This document shows positions 29,442 to 37,346 of a stretch of 59,569 nucleotides of DNA, piece by piece. The DNA lies in the NCBI RefSeq assembly GCF_035762905.1, contig NZ_DASUCC010000133.1, forward strand, positions 1-59,569, written 5' to 3'. The translations under genes were made by a program, and so were the position numbers. How positions within the stretch are numbered: the first letter of the stretch is position 1; each line of letters begins with the position of its first letter. The stretch comes from DASYTH01 sp035762905 (GTDB lineage: Bacteria; Actinomycetota; Actinomycetes; Mycobacteriales; Pseudonocardiaceae). The notes beneath the pieces are model-generated. The model did no database searches, was not told the origin of the DNA, and saw nothing but the letters and a program-made list of their open reading frames with translations.

Positions 29442-30430
29442 GCCGGCACCCCCCAGCGCAGCGCGGCGCCGCCCCAGGTCATGCCGCCGCCGAGGGCCAC
29501 CATGAGCAGCACGTCGCCGTCGGCCACCCGGCCCGCCCGCACGGCGTCGTCCAGGGTGATCGGAACCGAGGCGGCACCGGTGTTTCCGTACCGGTCGACG
29601 GTCCGGTGCATCTGTTCCGGCCGCAGCTCGAGGATCTCGCACAGCTCCTGCAGGATCACGCCGTTGGCCTGGTGCGGCACCACCAGGTCGACGTCGCCGA
29701 GGTCCAGCTCGGCCGACTTGAGCAGCCGGCCGACCACCTCGGGCAGGATGCGATCGGCGAACTGCCGGACTTCCTTGCCCCGCATGGCGAAGAAGTGCTG
29801 GCCGGCCTCCAGGGTGTCCACACCGGCCGGACGGCGGCTGCCGCCACCGGGAATCTGCACCAGGTCGGCCAGCGTGCCGTCCGACCCCAGCGTGCTGGCC
29901 AGCACGCCCTGCCGGTCCCGGCTGCGGCCGAGCACGACCGCGCCGGCGCCGTCACCGAACAGCACGCAGGTGCGCCGGTCGTCGTAGTTCAGCACCCGCG
30001 AGTAGGTGTCCGCGCCGATCACCAGCGCGGTGCGCGATGCGGAATCGGCGCACAGCAGGCCGTGCGCGGTCACCAGTGCGTAGATGAAGCCGGTGCACAC
30101 CGCGTCCACGTCGAACGCCGCCGCCCGGTTGGCACCAATGTTCGCCTGCACCGTGCAGGCGGTCGCGGGTATCGGCTGATCCGGTGTGGACGTTGCGACG
30201 ATGAGGAAATCCAGGTCGTTCGCGTCCAGTCCGGCCGCCCGCAACGCCCGTCGCGCGGCCGCGGTGGCCAGGTCGGAGGTGGCCTCGTCGGCCGCGGCCA
30301 CCCGTCGCTCCCTGATGTGCGTTCGGTCGACGATCCACTGTTCGCCCACCCCCAACCGGTCGCCGAGTTCGGCGCTGGTCAGAACCTTTTCGGGTAGGTA
30401 GGACCCGGTGCCAAGAATGGCGGTACTCAC
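29438..30430 (-). CDS. Beta-ketoacyl-ACP synthase III-like enzyme, first gene of operon
   Basis: A 330-residue KAS III-like enzyme with the triad intact: Cys ~112 in DAVCTGFIY, His ~251 in VVPHQANG, Asn ~281 in RYGNTGAAS. GTG start at 30430, with GAGGGG upstream. It opens the 30-kb operon and overlaps the AT-carrier-methyltransferase gene. Enzymes of this fold can also act as acyltransferases that move an acyl group onto a carrier or an alcohol, so a role in starter-unit supply or transfer is as likely as a second condensation. It differs clearly in sequence from the KAS III at 6924-7952. Confidence 0.92.
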   Translation of the reverse strand: MSTAILGTGSYLPEKVLTSAELGDRLGVGEQWIVDRTHIRERRVAAADEATSDLATAAARRALRAAGLDANDLDFLIVATSTPDQPIPATACTVQANIGANRAAAFDVDAVCTGFIYALVTAHGLLCADSASRTALVIGADTYSRVLNYDDRRTCVLFGDGAGAVVLGRSRDRQGVLASTLGSDGTLADLVQIPGGGSRRPAGVDTLEAGQHFFAMRGKEVRQFADRILPEVVGRLLKSAELDLGDVDLVVPHQANGVILQELCEILELRPEQMHRTVDRYGNTGAASVPITLDDAVRAGRVADGDVLLMVALGGGMTWGGAALRWGVPA

Positions 30431-30558
30431 AATTGCCGCCCCTCACTTTCGTCCCCATTTCCAACCGCTGCCGACGCTATTCGCCGCAAGCGGAATCGAC
30501 CTCAAGCCTGGCAAGCGGTGCACCGGACGCCCGGAACACCGGCGGACGAACCGGTTTT

Positions 30559-30574
30559 GTTCGAAATTTCGGAC
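30559..30574. promoter_or_regulatory. 16-bp near-palindrome in the divergent intergenic region (candidate operator)
   Basis: GTTCGAAATTTCGGAC is a palindrome but for one symmetric pair, in an AT-richer patch of the 225-base region (30431-30655) between the biosynthetic operon (leftward) and the GH30 gene (rightward). Its position suits an operator acting on the operon promoter. No clear -10/-35 pair could be picked on either strand, and the regulator is not identified. The rest of the region holds no recognisable gene. Confidence 0.35.
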
Positions 30575-30655
30575 TCTGTACGGAAAGTCGCACGCGCGGT
30601 ACGCTGGGTGAGCTACCGGCGCGCTTCTCCACCGACCCTGCAGGGAGGAACGGCG

Positions 30656-32128
30656 ATGGGGCACGGGATCTCCACGGTCCGGCGGCGGACGGTGCTGACC
30701 GCGGCGGGCGCGGCGGCCATCGGGGGCACGCTGGCCACCGGGACGGCCCACGCGGACATGACGGTGGTGGTCGACCCGACCGCCGACTTCGGCCGCTGGG
30801 AGGGGTGGGGTACCTCGCTTGCCTGGTGGGCCAACGTGTTCGGGGACCGCGACGACCTCGCCGACATCTGGTTCACCACCAGGACGGTGACCTACCGGGG
30901 TGCGCCGGTGCCGGGGCTCGGGATGAACATCGCCCGCTACAACCTCGGCGGGTGCGGCTTCAACACGGTGAACGGCGAACGCATGGCGGTCTCACCGAAC
31001 ATCCCGGCGTTCAAGCAGATCGAAGGCTTCTGGCAGGACTGGAACAACCCGGACCCGAACTCGGCGGCGTGGAACTGGGCGGCCGACGCCAAACAGCGCG
31101 CGGCCCTGGTGAAGGCCACCCAGCGCGGTGCGATCAGCGAGCTGTTCGCCAACTCCCCGATGTGGTGGATGTGCCTCAACCACAACCCGTCCGGCGCGGC
31201 GAACGGCGGGAACAACCTCCAGTCGTGGAACTACCGCCAGCACGCCGCGCACCTGGCCGAGGTGGCGCTTCGGGCCAGGACGAGCTGGGGGGTCACCTTC
31301 CGCACCGTGGACCCGTTCAACGAGCCGGCCGCCAACTGGTGGCGGGCCGACGGCACCCAGGAAGGCTGCCACATCGATCCTGCCATCCAGCGCACGATCC
31401 TGGCGCACCTGCGCACCGAGCTGAACCAGCGCGGGCTGTCCGGCACGATGATCTCGGCCTCCGACGAGACCAACTACGACGTCGCGCGGGCCACCTGGGC
31501 GAGCTTCGACGCCACCACCCGGGGCCTGGTGAACCAGCTCAACGTGCACGGCTACCAGGGCTCCGGCGGGCGCCGCGACCTGCTCTACAACGACGCACGG
31601 GCGGCCGGGAAGATCCTGTGGAACTCCGAGACCGGGGACAACGACGGCACCGGGCTGTCCATGGCGCGCAACATCCTGCTGGACTTCCGCTGGCTGCACC
31701 CGACCGCCTGGGTGTTCTGGCAGGTCATGGATCCCACCCCGGCCTGGGCGCTGATCCACTACGACCAGGGCACGCTGCAGTCCGGCGCCGTGCAACCCAA
31801 GCTGTTCGTGCTGGCGCAGTTCAGCAGGCACATCCGGCCCGGCATGCGGATCCTCGGCACCGTGGCCGACAACGCGGTCGCCGCATACGATCCGGCGGCC
31901 CGGCGGCTGGTCCTGGTCGCGGCCAACACCGGGGCGGCCCAGACGATCACCTTCGACCTGTCCCGGTTCGGCACGGTGCCCAGCGCGACCATCCCGCGCT
32001 GGACGACCGTGCCGTCCGGATCCGACCGGTACACGCAGCGAACCGATCTACGCCCCACCGGCAAGCTGCTGCCGGTGCCGTTCCCGGCCGGATCGGTGCA
32101 AACCGTTCAGCTCGACGGCGTCGGCTGA
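30656..32128 (+). CDS. Tat-exported GH30-type glycoside hydrolase
   Basis: A 490-residue secreted enzyme. The N-terminus (STVRRRTVLTAAGAAA...AHA) is a twin-arginine signal. The EGWGTSLAWWAN strand, acid/base motif DPFNEPAANWW (Glu ~222) and a second Glu in ILWNSETGDNDG (~323) match the GH30 endo-beta-1,6-galactanase-like group. Start ATG 30656 with AGGGAGGA seven bases upstream. Divergent from the polyketide operon. It probably degrades plant or fungal polysaccharide; it is not obviously part of the biosynthetic pathway. The stop lies in a palindrome shared with the convergent gene. Confidence 0.88.
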   Translation: MGHGISTVRRRTVLTAAGAAAIGGTLATGTAHADMTVVVDPTADFGRWEGWGTSLAWWANVFGDRDDLADIWFTTRTVTYRGAPVPGLGMNIARYNLGGCGFNTVNGERMAVSPNIPAFKQIEGFWQDWNNPDPNSAAWNWAADAKQRAALVKATQRGAISELFANSPMWWMCLNHNPSGAANGGNNLQSWNYRQHAAHLAEVALRARTSWGVTFRTVDPFNEPAANWWRADGTQEGCHIDPAIQRTILAHLRTELNQRGLSGTMISASDETNYDVARATWASFDATTRGLVNQLNVHGYQGSGGRRDLLYNDARAAGKILWNSETGDNDGTGLSMARNILLDFRWLHPTAWVFWQVMDPTPAWALIHYDQGTLQSGAVQPKLFVLAQFSRHIRPGMRILGTVADNAVAAYDPAARRLVLVAANTGAAQTITFDLSRFGTVPSATIPRWTTVPSGSDRYTQRTDLRPTGKLLPVPFPAGSVQTVQLDGVG

Positions 32129-32136
32129 CCGGTCAG
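32125..32136. other. Palindrome spanning two convergent stop codons
   Basis: CTGACCGGTCAG is a perfect 12-base palindrome that contains the TGA of the GH30 gene (32126-32128) and the TGA of the convergent secreted-protein gene (32133-32135). The genes are four bases apart. It is short for a terminator; it may be chance from symmetric stop contexts. Confidence 0.4.
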
Positions 32137-33110
32137 TGCGTCACCTGCCAGGTGCTGTTCGGCGTCTGCAGCGTGAAAGACAGGCTGTAGCAGCCGAAGT
32201 CGGTGCTGCGCACGTCGCCGGTGTGCGGCACCGAGGAGTTGGCCGGGGTCAGCGTCTGCCAGGTGGAACCGAACTTGACCTGGATGTTCGTCGCGAACCA
32301 CATGGAACCGTAGGTTTCGGTGCAGTAGTGGCCCTCGCCGGTCGCCGGGTTGTACTCCGTGTAGACCTCGAACATGTCCCAGCCGCCGTGCGTCTCGGTG
32401 AGCTTGCTGGTGTTGGCGCTGGTGAACAATTCGTCCCAGGAACCGGTGTTGTGGTTGAACAGATACGCGGTCCACGAGTTGGTCACCGGGTTGGTCTGCA
32501 CATCCCGGACGGTGTATGCGGGCTGCCCCTGGAATGGTCGGGTGTAGGTGCTGATGAAGTTGGCGTCGATCCAGGCGACGGCGGCGAACCCGGGTTGTGC
32601 GGCGCACCAGTCCCAGGCACCCACGCCGTTTCCGCCGTTGAAGTAGAACGTGGTCACCTCGATGCAGGTCTTTCCGCTGGGATCCAGCGTCGGCGCGTAG
32701 ATCACGTCCGGGTTGTTCGGCGAGAGCCGGATGCCCGGATTGATCGTGTGCGTCGCCTGCGCACCGATCGACGCCTGGTGCGGAAACACGCCCCACACGG
32801 TGTGCAGGGCCCCGGTCCATGGCGTGATGTCGTTGGTGCGCGCCGGTTCCGTGCCGTTCCGCGCCATGGCGATGTCCCGGTACCTGTCGGTGACATGGGA
32901 ACCCGCCGCGGCGTCCGCCGCCGCCCCACGCAGGGCCGGCACCAGCCGGCCACTGACCGGTCCGTCCGGACCGAAATCGTTCTGTGCGGACTCGGCGGCC
33001 GCCGGTGCGGCCAGTGGAGCGATCACGACCGAGGCCGCGACGACGAGCAACGCCACCGTGCTCATGGATCTGGATCTGCGGCCGAGCGTTCGGCCAAACG
33101 ATACTGACAA
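32133..33110 (-). CDS. Secreted protein, family not recognised
   Basis: A 325-residue exported protein. The signal is RRSRSMSTVALLVVAASVVIA...AAA/ES. TTG start at 33110, chosen because AGGGGGA lies upstream; ATG 33065 would still leave a short signal. The mature part is rich in Trp, Tyr, Thr and Asn with four Cys, and has repeated W-x-A/Y-L-F-N-type strands (VTNSWTAYLFNHNTGSWDELF), as in beta-rich extracellular or carbohydrate-binding proteins. I do not recognise a domain. Convergent with the GH30 gene and ending four bases from it. Confidence 0.78.
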   Translation of the reverse strand: MSVSFGRTLGRRSRSMSTVALLVVAASVVIAPLAAPAAAESAQNDFGPDGPVSGRLVPALRGAAADAAAGSHVTDRYRDIAMARNGTEPARTNDITPWTGALHTVWGVFPHQASIGAQATHTINPGIRLSPNNPDVIYAPTLDPSGKTCIEVTTFYFNGGNGVGAWDWCAAQPGFAAVAWIDANFISTYTRPFQGQPAYTVRDVQTNPVTNSWTAYLFNHNTGSWDELFTSANTSKLTETHGGWDMFEVYTEYNPATGEGHYCTETYGSMWFATNIQVKFGSTWQTLTPANSSVPHTGDVRSTDFGCYSLSFTLQTPNSTWQVTH

Positions 33111-33122
33111 GGTGAGTCCCCC

Positions 33123-33140
33123 TATTCGACAAAGCGAATA
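33123..33140. promoter_or_regulatory. Inverted repeat upstream of secreted-protein gene; rest of 33111-33441 is empty
   Basis: TATTCG-ACAAAG-CGAATA is a perfect six-base inverted repeat 13 bases upstream of the TTG start at 33110, so an operator or 5' UTR hairpin is possible. The 331-base stretch 33111-33441 divides two divergent exported-protein genes and must hold both promoters. No gene and no clear sigma-70 pair was seen in it. Confidence 0.35.
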
Positions 33141-33441
33141 CGAACACCACGGAGAAAGGAGACGGCGCGGTCGGAAACTCCCCCGTCCCCCCAGTGGACC
33201 GCGGCACCGCCACCCTACCAGCGCGTGATCACCAATGGCACCCGCTGCCGGTCACAGAAAGTTTCGGTGCCGCGGACACGCTCGCCTCGGTGGCGGCCGG
33301 GCTGCGGCCGACCACGGTCGCCAGGTCGCCGATCCCACCGCACGCGCCTGAGGCGGGTCACCGAACACGTTGCGCCGAACGCGGTCTTGTCGCCGCGTCG
33401 GTCGGGCGGGACCGTTTCCAGGAATGGAAAGGGGACGACCG

Positions 33442-33864
33442 ATGATGCGAAAACTGTTCAGGCTCGGCGTGGTGCTGACGGCGGCCGCGGCCGCGGTGCT
33501 CGGTGCCGGCCAACCGGCGACCGCGGCGCCGACCCTGCGGGTCTCGGTGAGCGGCGCCCAACTGGCGCCGGGCGGCCTCCAGGTCGTGCTGTCCGGCCGG
33601 TACGTGTGCGGCCCGTTCGCCCCGGGCTCCGACGGCGTGGTCGACCTGACCGTGGTGCAGGCCGGCACCACCGGCTACGGCTATCTCTTCGTGACGGTGT
33701 GCGACGGCAGCGCCCAGAACTGGTCCGCGCCGGTGGACAGCGTCGGCGGTCCGTTCGTCCGCGGCCGCGCCGAGGTCACCGGCTCGGGCTACGCCTGCGA
33801 CCGCGGTCCGGCCGGCGGCTGCGTGTCCACCAGGTTCGGCCCGACTCTGATCCGGATCCGCTGA
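33442..33864 (+). CDS. Small secreted protein, unknown function
   Basis: A 140-residue exported protein (signal MMRKLFRLGVVLTAAAAAVL...ATA/AP). The mature part is about 110 residues with four Cys (YVCGPF, VTVCDG, YACDRG, GCVSTR), which could form two disulfides, and several beta-strand-like segments. Start ATG 33442, with GGAAAGGGG 8-15 bases upstream; an ATG 18 bases earlier (33424) is also open. No family recognised. It precedes the SARP regulator by about 160 bases in the same direction but is probably not part of that unit. Confidence 0.75.
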   Translation: MMRKLFRLGVVLTAAAAAVLGAGQPATAAPTLRVSVSGAQLAPGGLQVVLSGRYVCGPFAPGSDGVVDLTVVQAGTTGYGYLFVTVCDGSAQNWSAPVDSVGGPFVRGRAEVTGSGYACDRGPAGGCVSTRFGPTLIRIR

Positions 33865-34022
33865 ATCCATCCACGTGGGACGGCCCGGTTGTGCGGAGTT
33901 GTTTGTGCGGCGGCGCTGCGGACACCGCACAACCGGGGATCGGCTAGACCTGGACTCCGGAACAGGGGATACCGAGGACCCACGGAGTCGGCATCGAGAT
34001 CGAGTTCAGGCTGCTCGGCCCG

Positions 34023-36020
34023 GTGGAAGGCCGAGCGGGCGGCAGGCCGGTCAACCTCGGGCCGCCCAAGCAGCGCCTGGTGCTGGCGGCGTTGCTGCTC
34101 GAGGCCAACCGGCCGCTGTCCACCGCGCGGCTGGTGGACCTCACCTGGCCGGACTCGCCGCCGCCCTCGGCCAGAACGGCCATCCACGGCCGCATCTCCC
34201 GGCTGCGGATGGTGTTGGCCGACGCGGCCGGGGACGAGGTGGCGCTGGTCAGCCAGGGCTCGGTGTACACGCTGCGGATCGACCCCGGTGCGGTGGACGC
34301 GCACCGGTTCACCGCGTTGCTCGCCGCGGCCCGGGCGGCGCCCACCGACGAGCTGGCGGCCCGCCGTTACGACGAGGCGCTGGGACTGTGGCACGGTCCC
34401 GCGCTGGACGGCGTGACCACCGAGTCCGTGCGCCGGGAACTGTGCGGAAACCTCGAGGAGGCCCGGCTGCAGGCGGTCGACGAGCTGGCCGACGTACGAC
34501 TGCGCCTCGGCATGCACCGGGACCTGGTCGAGCTGCTCACCGGTCATCTCGCCGCGCACCCGACCCGGGAGCGGACCGCGGGCCAACTGGCCCTCGCCCT
34601 GTACCACAGCGGGCGGGCGTGCGACGCGCTTGCGGTCTGCCGGCGCACCCGGCGGCGGCTGCACGAGGAGCTGGGCGTCGAGGCGGGCCCGGAGCTGGGT
34701 GCCATCGAGGTGGCCATCCTGCGCAACGACGAGTCGCTCGCGCCCGCGGTCCGTCCGGCGGTGCCCGCGCATCTCCCGGCCGAGGCGGCGGGGTTCACCG
34801 GTCGCGCGGCCGAGGTGCGGCGGCTGACCGAGCTGCTCAGCGACACCGACCCGACCGCCCTGCCGGTCGCGGTGATCTCCGGGCCGGCCGGTGTCGGCAA
34901 GAGCGCGCTGGCCGTGCGCTGCGGCCACGAGCTGGCCGGCCGGTTTCCGGACGGTCAGCTGCACGTGGACCTGCGTGGGTTCGACACCGGCGAACCACTG
35001 CGGCCGATGGCGGCGCTGATGACGTTCCTGCGCGCCCTCGGCCTGCGCGGCACGCGGCTGCCGGCCGACCAGGACGAGGCGATCCTGACCTACCGCTCGA
35101 TGGTGGCCGGGCGGCGGATCCTCATCGTGTTGGACAACGCGGCCGGCGCCGAGCAGGTCCGCCCGCTGCTGCCCGGTTCACCGAGCTGCGCGGTTCTGGT
35201 CACCAGCCGGGACGAACTGCTCGGTCTGTGCGCCATCGACGGCGCCCGGCCGCTGAGCCTGGACGTGCTCACCCCGGCCGAGTCGCTGATCCTGTTGCGG
35301 CGCTTGGTGGGCACCGACCGGGTGCGCCGGGAACCGGACGCGGCCGCGGAGTTGACCCGGCTGTGCGGCCACCTGCCGTTGGCGCTGCGCATCGCGGGTG
35401 CCCACCTGGCGGCGCGCCCGGCCGAGCCGCTCGAGGAGTACGCGCGGGAGCTGGCCGGCAGCGACCGGCTCGGCACGCTGGCGATCTCCGCGGACCCGAG
35501 GGCACGGCTCGGATCCGCCTTCGACCTGTCCTACCAGGCGCTCGCACCGGCCACCCGGCGGGTGTTCCGCAGGCTGGGCCTGATCCCGGGCCCGGACTTC
35601 ACCCCGGCCGCCACCGCGGCGCTGTGCGACGTCGCGCTCCGCGACAGCGCGGCCGAACTGGACCGCCTCGCCGCGGCCCGCCTGATCCGCGAGCACGCGC
35701 CGGGCCGGTTCCGGTTTCTCGACCTGCTCCGGCTCTTCGCCGCCGGGCGCGGGGAGGTCGAGGATCCGCCTGCCGAGCGCGAAGCCGCGCTGAACCGGCT
35801 GTATCTGTTCTATCTCCGGCACGCCGACGCCGCCGCGCGCCTGCTCCGCCCGCACCGGGTGCGGCCGGCACTACCCGAGCCGGAGCCGACCGGCTTCGCC
35901 CGGCCCGCCGACGCGCTGGCCTGGCTGGCGGCCGAGCTGCCCAACCTGACCGCGGCGGTGCACCAGGGAACCCGCGGCCGGCAGCGGCACATCGCGTGCC
36001 TGCTCGGCGAATCCCTCTGA
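34023..36020 (+). CDS. SARP/AfsR-type transcriptional regulator with NB-ARC domain, no TPR region
   Basis: A 665-residue regulator from the first standard start (GTG 34023). N-terminal OmpR-like winged helix (NLGPPKQRLVLAALLLEAN, then AIHGRISRLRMVL), bacterial transcriptional activator domain (~90-240; HRDLVELLTGHLAAHPTRERTAGQLALALY), then an NB-ARC ATPase (GPAGVGKSA ~286; LIVLDNAAG; LVTSRDELLGL). AfsR itself continues with TPR repeats; here the protein ends soon after the NTPase helical part. Family members usually start about ten residues earlier (EIEFRLLGPVE). That strand is encoded in frame at 33993-34022 but has no ATG/GTG/TTG, only ATC preceded by GGAG, so a non-standard ATC start is possible. 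It probably activates the peptide cluster that begins 79 bases downstream. Confidence 0.9.
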   Translation: MEGRAGGRPVNLGPPKQRLVLAALLLEANRPLSTARLVDLTWPDSPPPSARTAIHGRISRLRMVLADAAGDEVALVSQGSVYTLRIDPGAVDAHRFTALLAAARAAPTDELAARRYDEALGLWHGPALDGVTTESVRRELCGNLEEARLQAVDELADVRLRLGMHRDLVELLTGHLAAHPTRERTAGQLALALYHSGRACDALAVCRRTRRRLHEELGVEAGPELGAIEVAILRNDESLAPAVRPAVPAHLPAEAAGFTGRAAEVRRLTELLSDTDPTALPVAVISGPAGVGKSALAVRCGHELAGRFPDGQLHVDLRGFDTGEPLRPMAALMTFLRALGLRGTRLPADQDEAILTYRSMVAGRRILIVLDNAAGAEQVRPLLPGSPSCAVLVTSRDELLGLCAIDGARPLSLDVLTPAESLILLRRLVGTDRVRREPDAAAELTRLCGHLPLALRIAGAHLAARPAEPLEEYARELAGSDRLGTLAISADPRARLGSAFDLSYQALAPATRRVFRRLGLIPGPDFTPAATAALCDVALRDSAAELDRLAAARLIREHAPGRFRFLDLLRLFAAGRGEVEDPPAEREAALNRLYLFYLRHADAAARLLRPHRVRPALPEPEPTGFARPADALAWLAAELPNLTAAVHQGTRGRQRHIACLLGESL

Positions 36021-36022
36021 GC

Positions 36023-36051
36023 CTGTTAGTGATCTGTTAGCGGCCTGCTGT
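36023..36051 (+). promoter_or_regulatory. SARP-type heptamer direct repeats (11-bp period)
   Basis: CTGTTAG at 36023-36029 and again at 36034-36040, with a third, looser copy CTGCTGT at 36045-36051. The spacing is 7+4 bases, one helical turn, the layout bound by SARP regulators. It begins two bases after the stop of the SARP gene and 48-76 bases upstream of the 27-codon peptide start, so it probably drives the downstream peptide operon. The matching -10 element is not clear (TGTTGG at 36049-36054 is a weak candidate). Confidence 0.65.
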
Positions 36052-36098
36052 TGGGTTGGCCCGCGCCCGTTGGAGGCGCGACCGACTGGAGGAACCCG

Positions 36099-36182
36099 AT
36101 GGCACAGGTCAAGATCAAGGTCAAGGTGCGCAAGCTCGAGAAGCTCGAGACCACCGCGGTGCGCGACAACTCCGAGGGCTGA
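36099..36182 (+). CDS. 27-residue candidate RiPP precursor peptide
   Basis: An ATG frame of 27 codons and TGA, with GGAGGA five bases upstream, the strongest ribosome site in this region. The N-terminal half (MAQVKIKVKVRKLEKL) alternates hydrophobic and Lys residues like a beta strand, which is how leader peptides dock on wHTH-type recognition domains. The C-terminal part (ETTAVRDNSEG) is acidic and polar and ends in Gly. It is followed by a hairpin and then genes for an adenylating enzyme with an N-terminal recognition-like domain and a PqqD-like/peptidase fusion. Neither Cys nor aromatic residues are present, so lanthionine, sactionine or thiazole chemistry is excluded; Ser, Thr, Asp, Asn or the C-terminal Gly could be modified. 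I do not recognise the family. Confidence 0.7.
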   Translation: MAQVKIKVKVRKLEKLETTAVRDNSEG

Positions 36183-36194
36183 TTCACGGTGCTC

Positions 36195-36221
36195 GCCGGG
36201 CCGGCCTTGCACCGGCCCGGC
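36195..36221 (+). terminator. Hairpin (attenuator or RNA-processing site) between peptide and modification genes
   Basis: GCCGGGCCGG at 36195-36204 pairs perfectly with CCGGCCCGGC at 36212-36221, leaving a seven-base loop (CCTTGCA). There is no T-run, so it would act as a leaky attenuator or an mRNA-stability element. This position, just after a precursor gene and before enzyme genes, is common in RiPP operons where the peptide must be in excess. Confidence 0.65.
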
Positions 36222-36257
36222 AGGCCGTGACGCTCGCCAGAACCGAAGGGATCGGCC

Positions 36258-37346
36258 GTGCTCCGACCGCGGATCAAGGATGTGCACTGCCCCGTCGTGC
36301 TGCCCGGAAACCGGATTCGCCTTGGGCTGGGACAGTACGGCATCGCGGCGGAGATCGAGGACGAGAACGGGGCGATCGAACGGATCCTCGTGCTGATGGA
36401 CGGCACCCGGGACCGCGCCGGGATCCGCGCCGGTGTGGCGGAAACCCATCCGGACATCGAGGCGGACTCGGTGGACGAGGCGGTCGACGACCTCATCACG
36501 GCGGGCTTCGCGGAGGACGCGGCGGCGCCGCTGCCCGCCACGCTCACCGCGCTGGAGGCCGCGCGCTACACCGCGCCCCGGCACTTCTACGCGTGGCTCG
36601 ACGACACCCCCCGCACGTCACCCTACGAGGTCCAGGCCCGGCTGAAGAGCGCGTCGGTCGCGTTGCTCGGACTCGGCGGCACCGGTTCCGCCGTCGCGCA
36701 GGGCCTGGTGGCCAGCGGCGTCGGCGCGTTGCACTGCGCCGATTTCGACGTGGTCGAGGAGCCGAACCTGTGCCGGCAGCTGCTCTACACCGAGCACGAC
36801 ATCGGCGCTCCGAAGCTGAAGCAGGCACTCGAGCGGCTGCGCGCGATGAACTCGTTCGTCGACGTCACCGGCGAGGAACGGCACGCGCGCGGCCCCGCCG
36901 ACATCGCCGCGCTGATGACCGGCCGGGACGTGTTCGTGCTGTGCGCGGACACGCCGCAGCCGGACATCATGCGCTGGGCCAACGAGGCGGCCCTGGCGAC
37001 CGGGACGCCGTGGTACACGGCGCTCTACACCGGACCGATGGCCGTGGTCGCCGGTTACCTGCCGGGCGAGACCGGATGCTGGGAGTGCGGCCGGCGCGAC
37101 TTCGAGGCGCAGGAGCATGTTCGGGACGGCCGCAAGCTGAATTCCGGTCAGCGGCCGCACGCGGTGGTGCCGGCGAGCGCGAACGTCACCGGGCAGCTGT
37201 GCGCGCTCGAGGTGGTCTACCACCTCGGCGGTCTGCCGACGCAGGTGCGCGGGCGGGTACTGCACTGGAACCTGGGCCGCTGGGACCATCAGTACTTCAT
37301 CGACGTGGCACGGTATCCGGACTGCCCGGCCTGCGGAACGCCGTGA
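36258..37346 (+). CDS. ThiF/MoeB/E1-like adenylyltransferase with N-terminal peptide-recognition-like domain
   Basis: A 362-residue protein. Residues ~1-95 (PRIKDVHCPVVLPGNRIRLG...IERILVLMDGTRDRAG...DLITAGFAED) look like the recognition domain of ocin-ThiF-type RiPP proteins. Residues ~125-362 are an E1-like domain: ATP-binding LLGLGGTGSAVAQ (~138), EEPNLCRQLLYTEHDIG, an Asp in LCADTPQPD, and a zinc site formed by CWECG (~274) and CPACG near the end (~356). Such enzymes adenylate a peptide C-terminus (MccB, ThiF, MoeB) or present peptides to a partner YcaO; no YcaO gene is in the window. GTG 36258 has AAGGGA upstream. Its stop overlaps the peptidase start (GTGA). Most likely it activates or binds the upstream 27-residue peptide. 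Confidence 0.88.
   Translation: MLRPRIKDVHCPVVLPGNRIRLGLGQYGIAAEIEDENGAIERILVLMDGTRDRAGIRAGVAETHPDIEADSVDEAVDDLITAGFAEDAAAPLPATLTALEAARYTAPRHFYAWLDDTPRTSPYEVQARLKSASVALLGLGGTGSAVAQGLVASGVGALHCADFDVVEEPNLCRQLLYTEHDIGAPKLKQALERLRAMNSFVDVTGEERHARGPADIAALMTGRDVFVLCADTPQPDIMRWANEAALATGTPWYTALYTGPMAVVAGYLPGETGCWECGRRDFEAQEHVRDGRKLNSGQRPHAVVPASANVTGQLCALEVVYHLGGLPTQVRGRVLHWNLGRWDHQYFIDVARYPDCPACGTP

Noticed and set aside
32125..32136. The palindrome at the GH30 stop as a site-specific recombination or attachment site.
   Set aside because: Only 12 bases, with no integrase, tRNA or second copy nearby.
36099..36182. Reading the 27-codon gene as a microcin C-like (MccA) precursor.
   Set aside because: The C-terminus is Gly, not Asn; the enzyme has an N-terminal recognition-like domain and zinc Cys pairs; no MccC/D/E-like genes follow.
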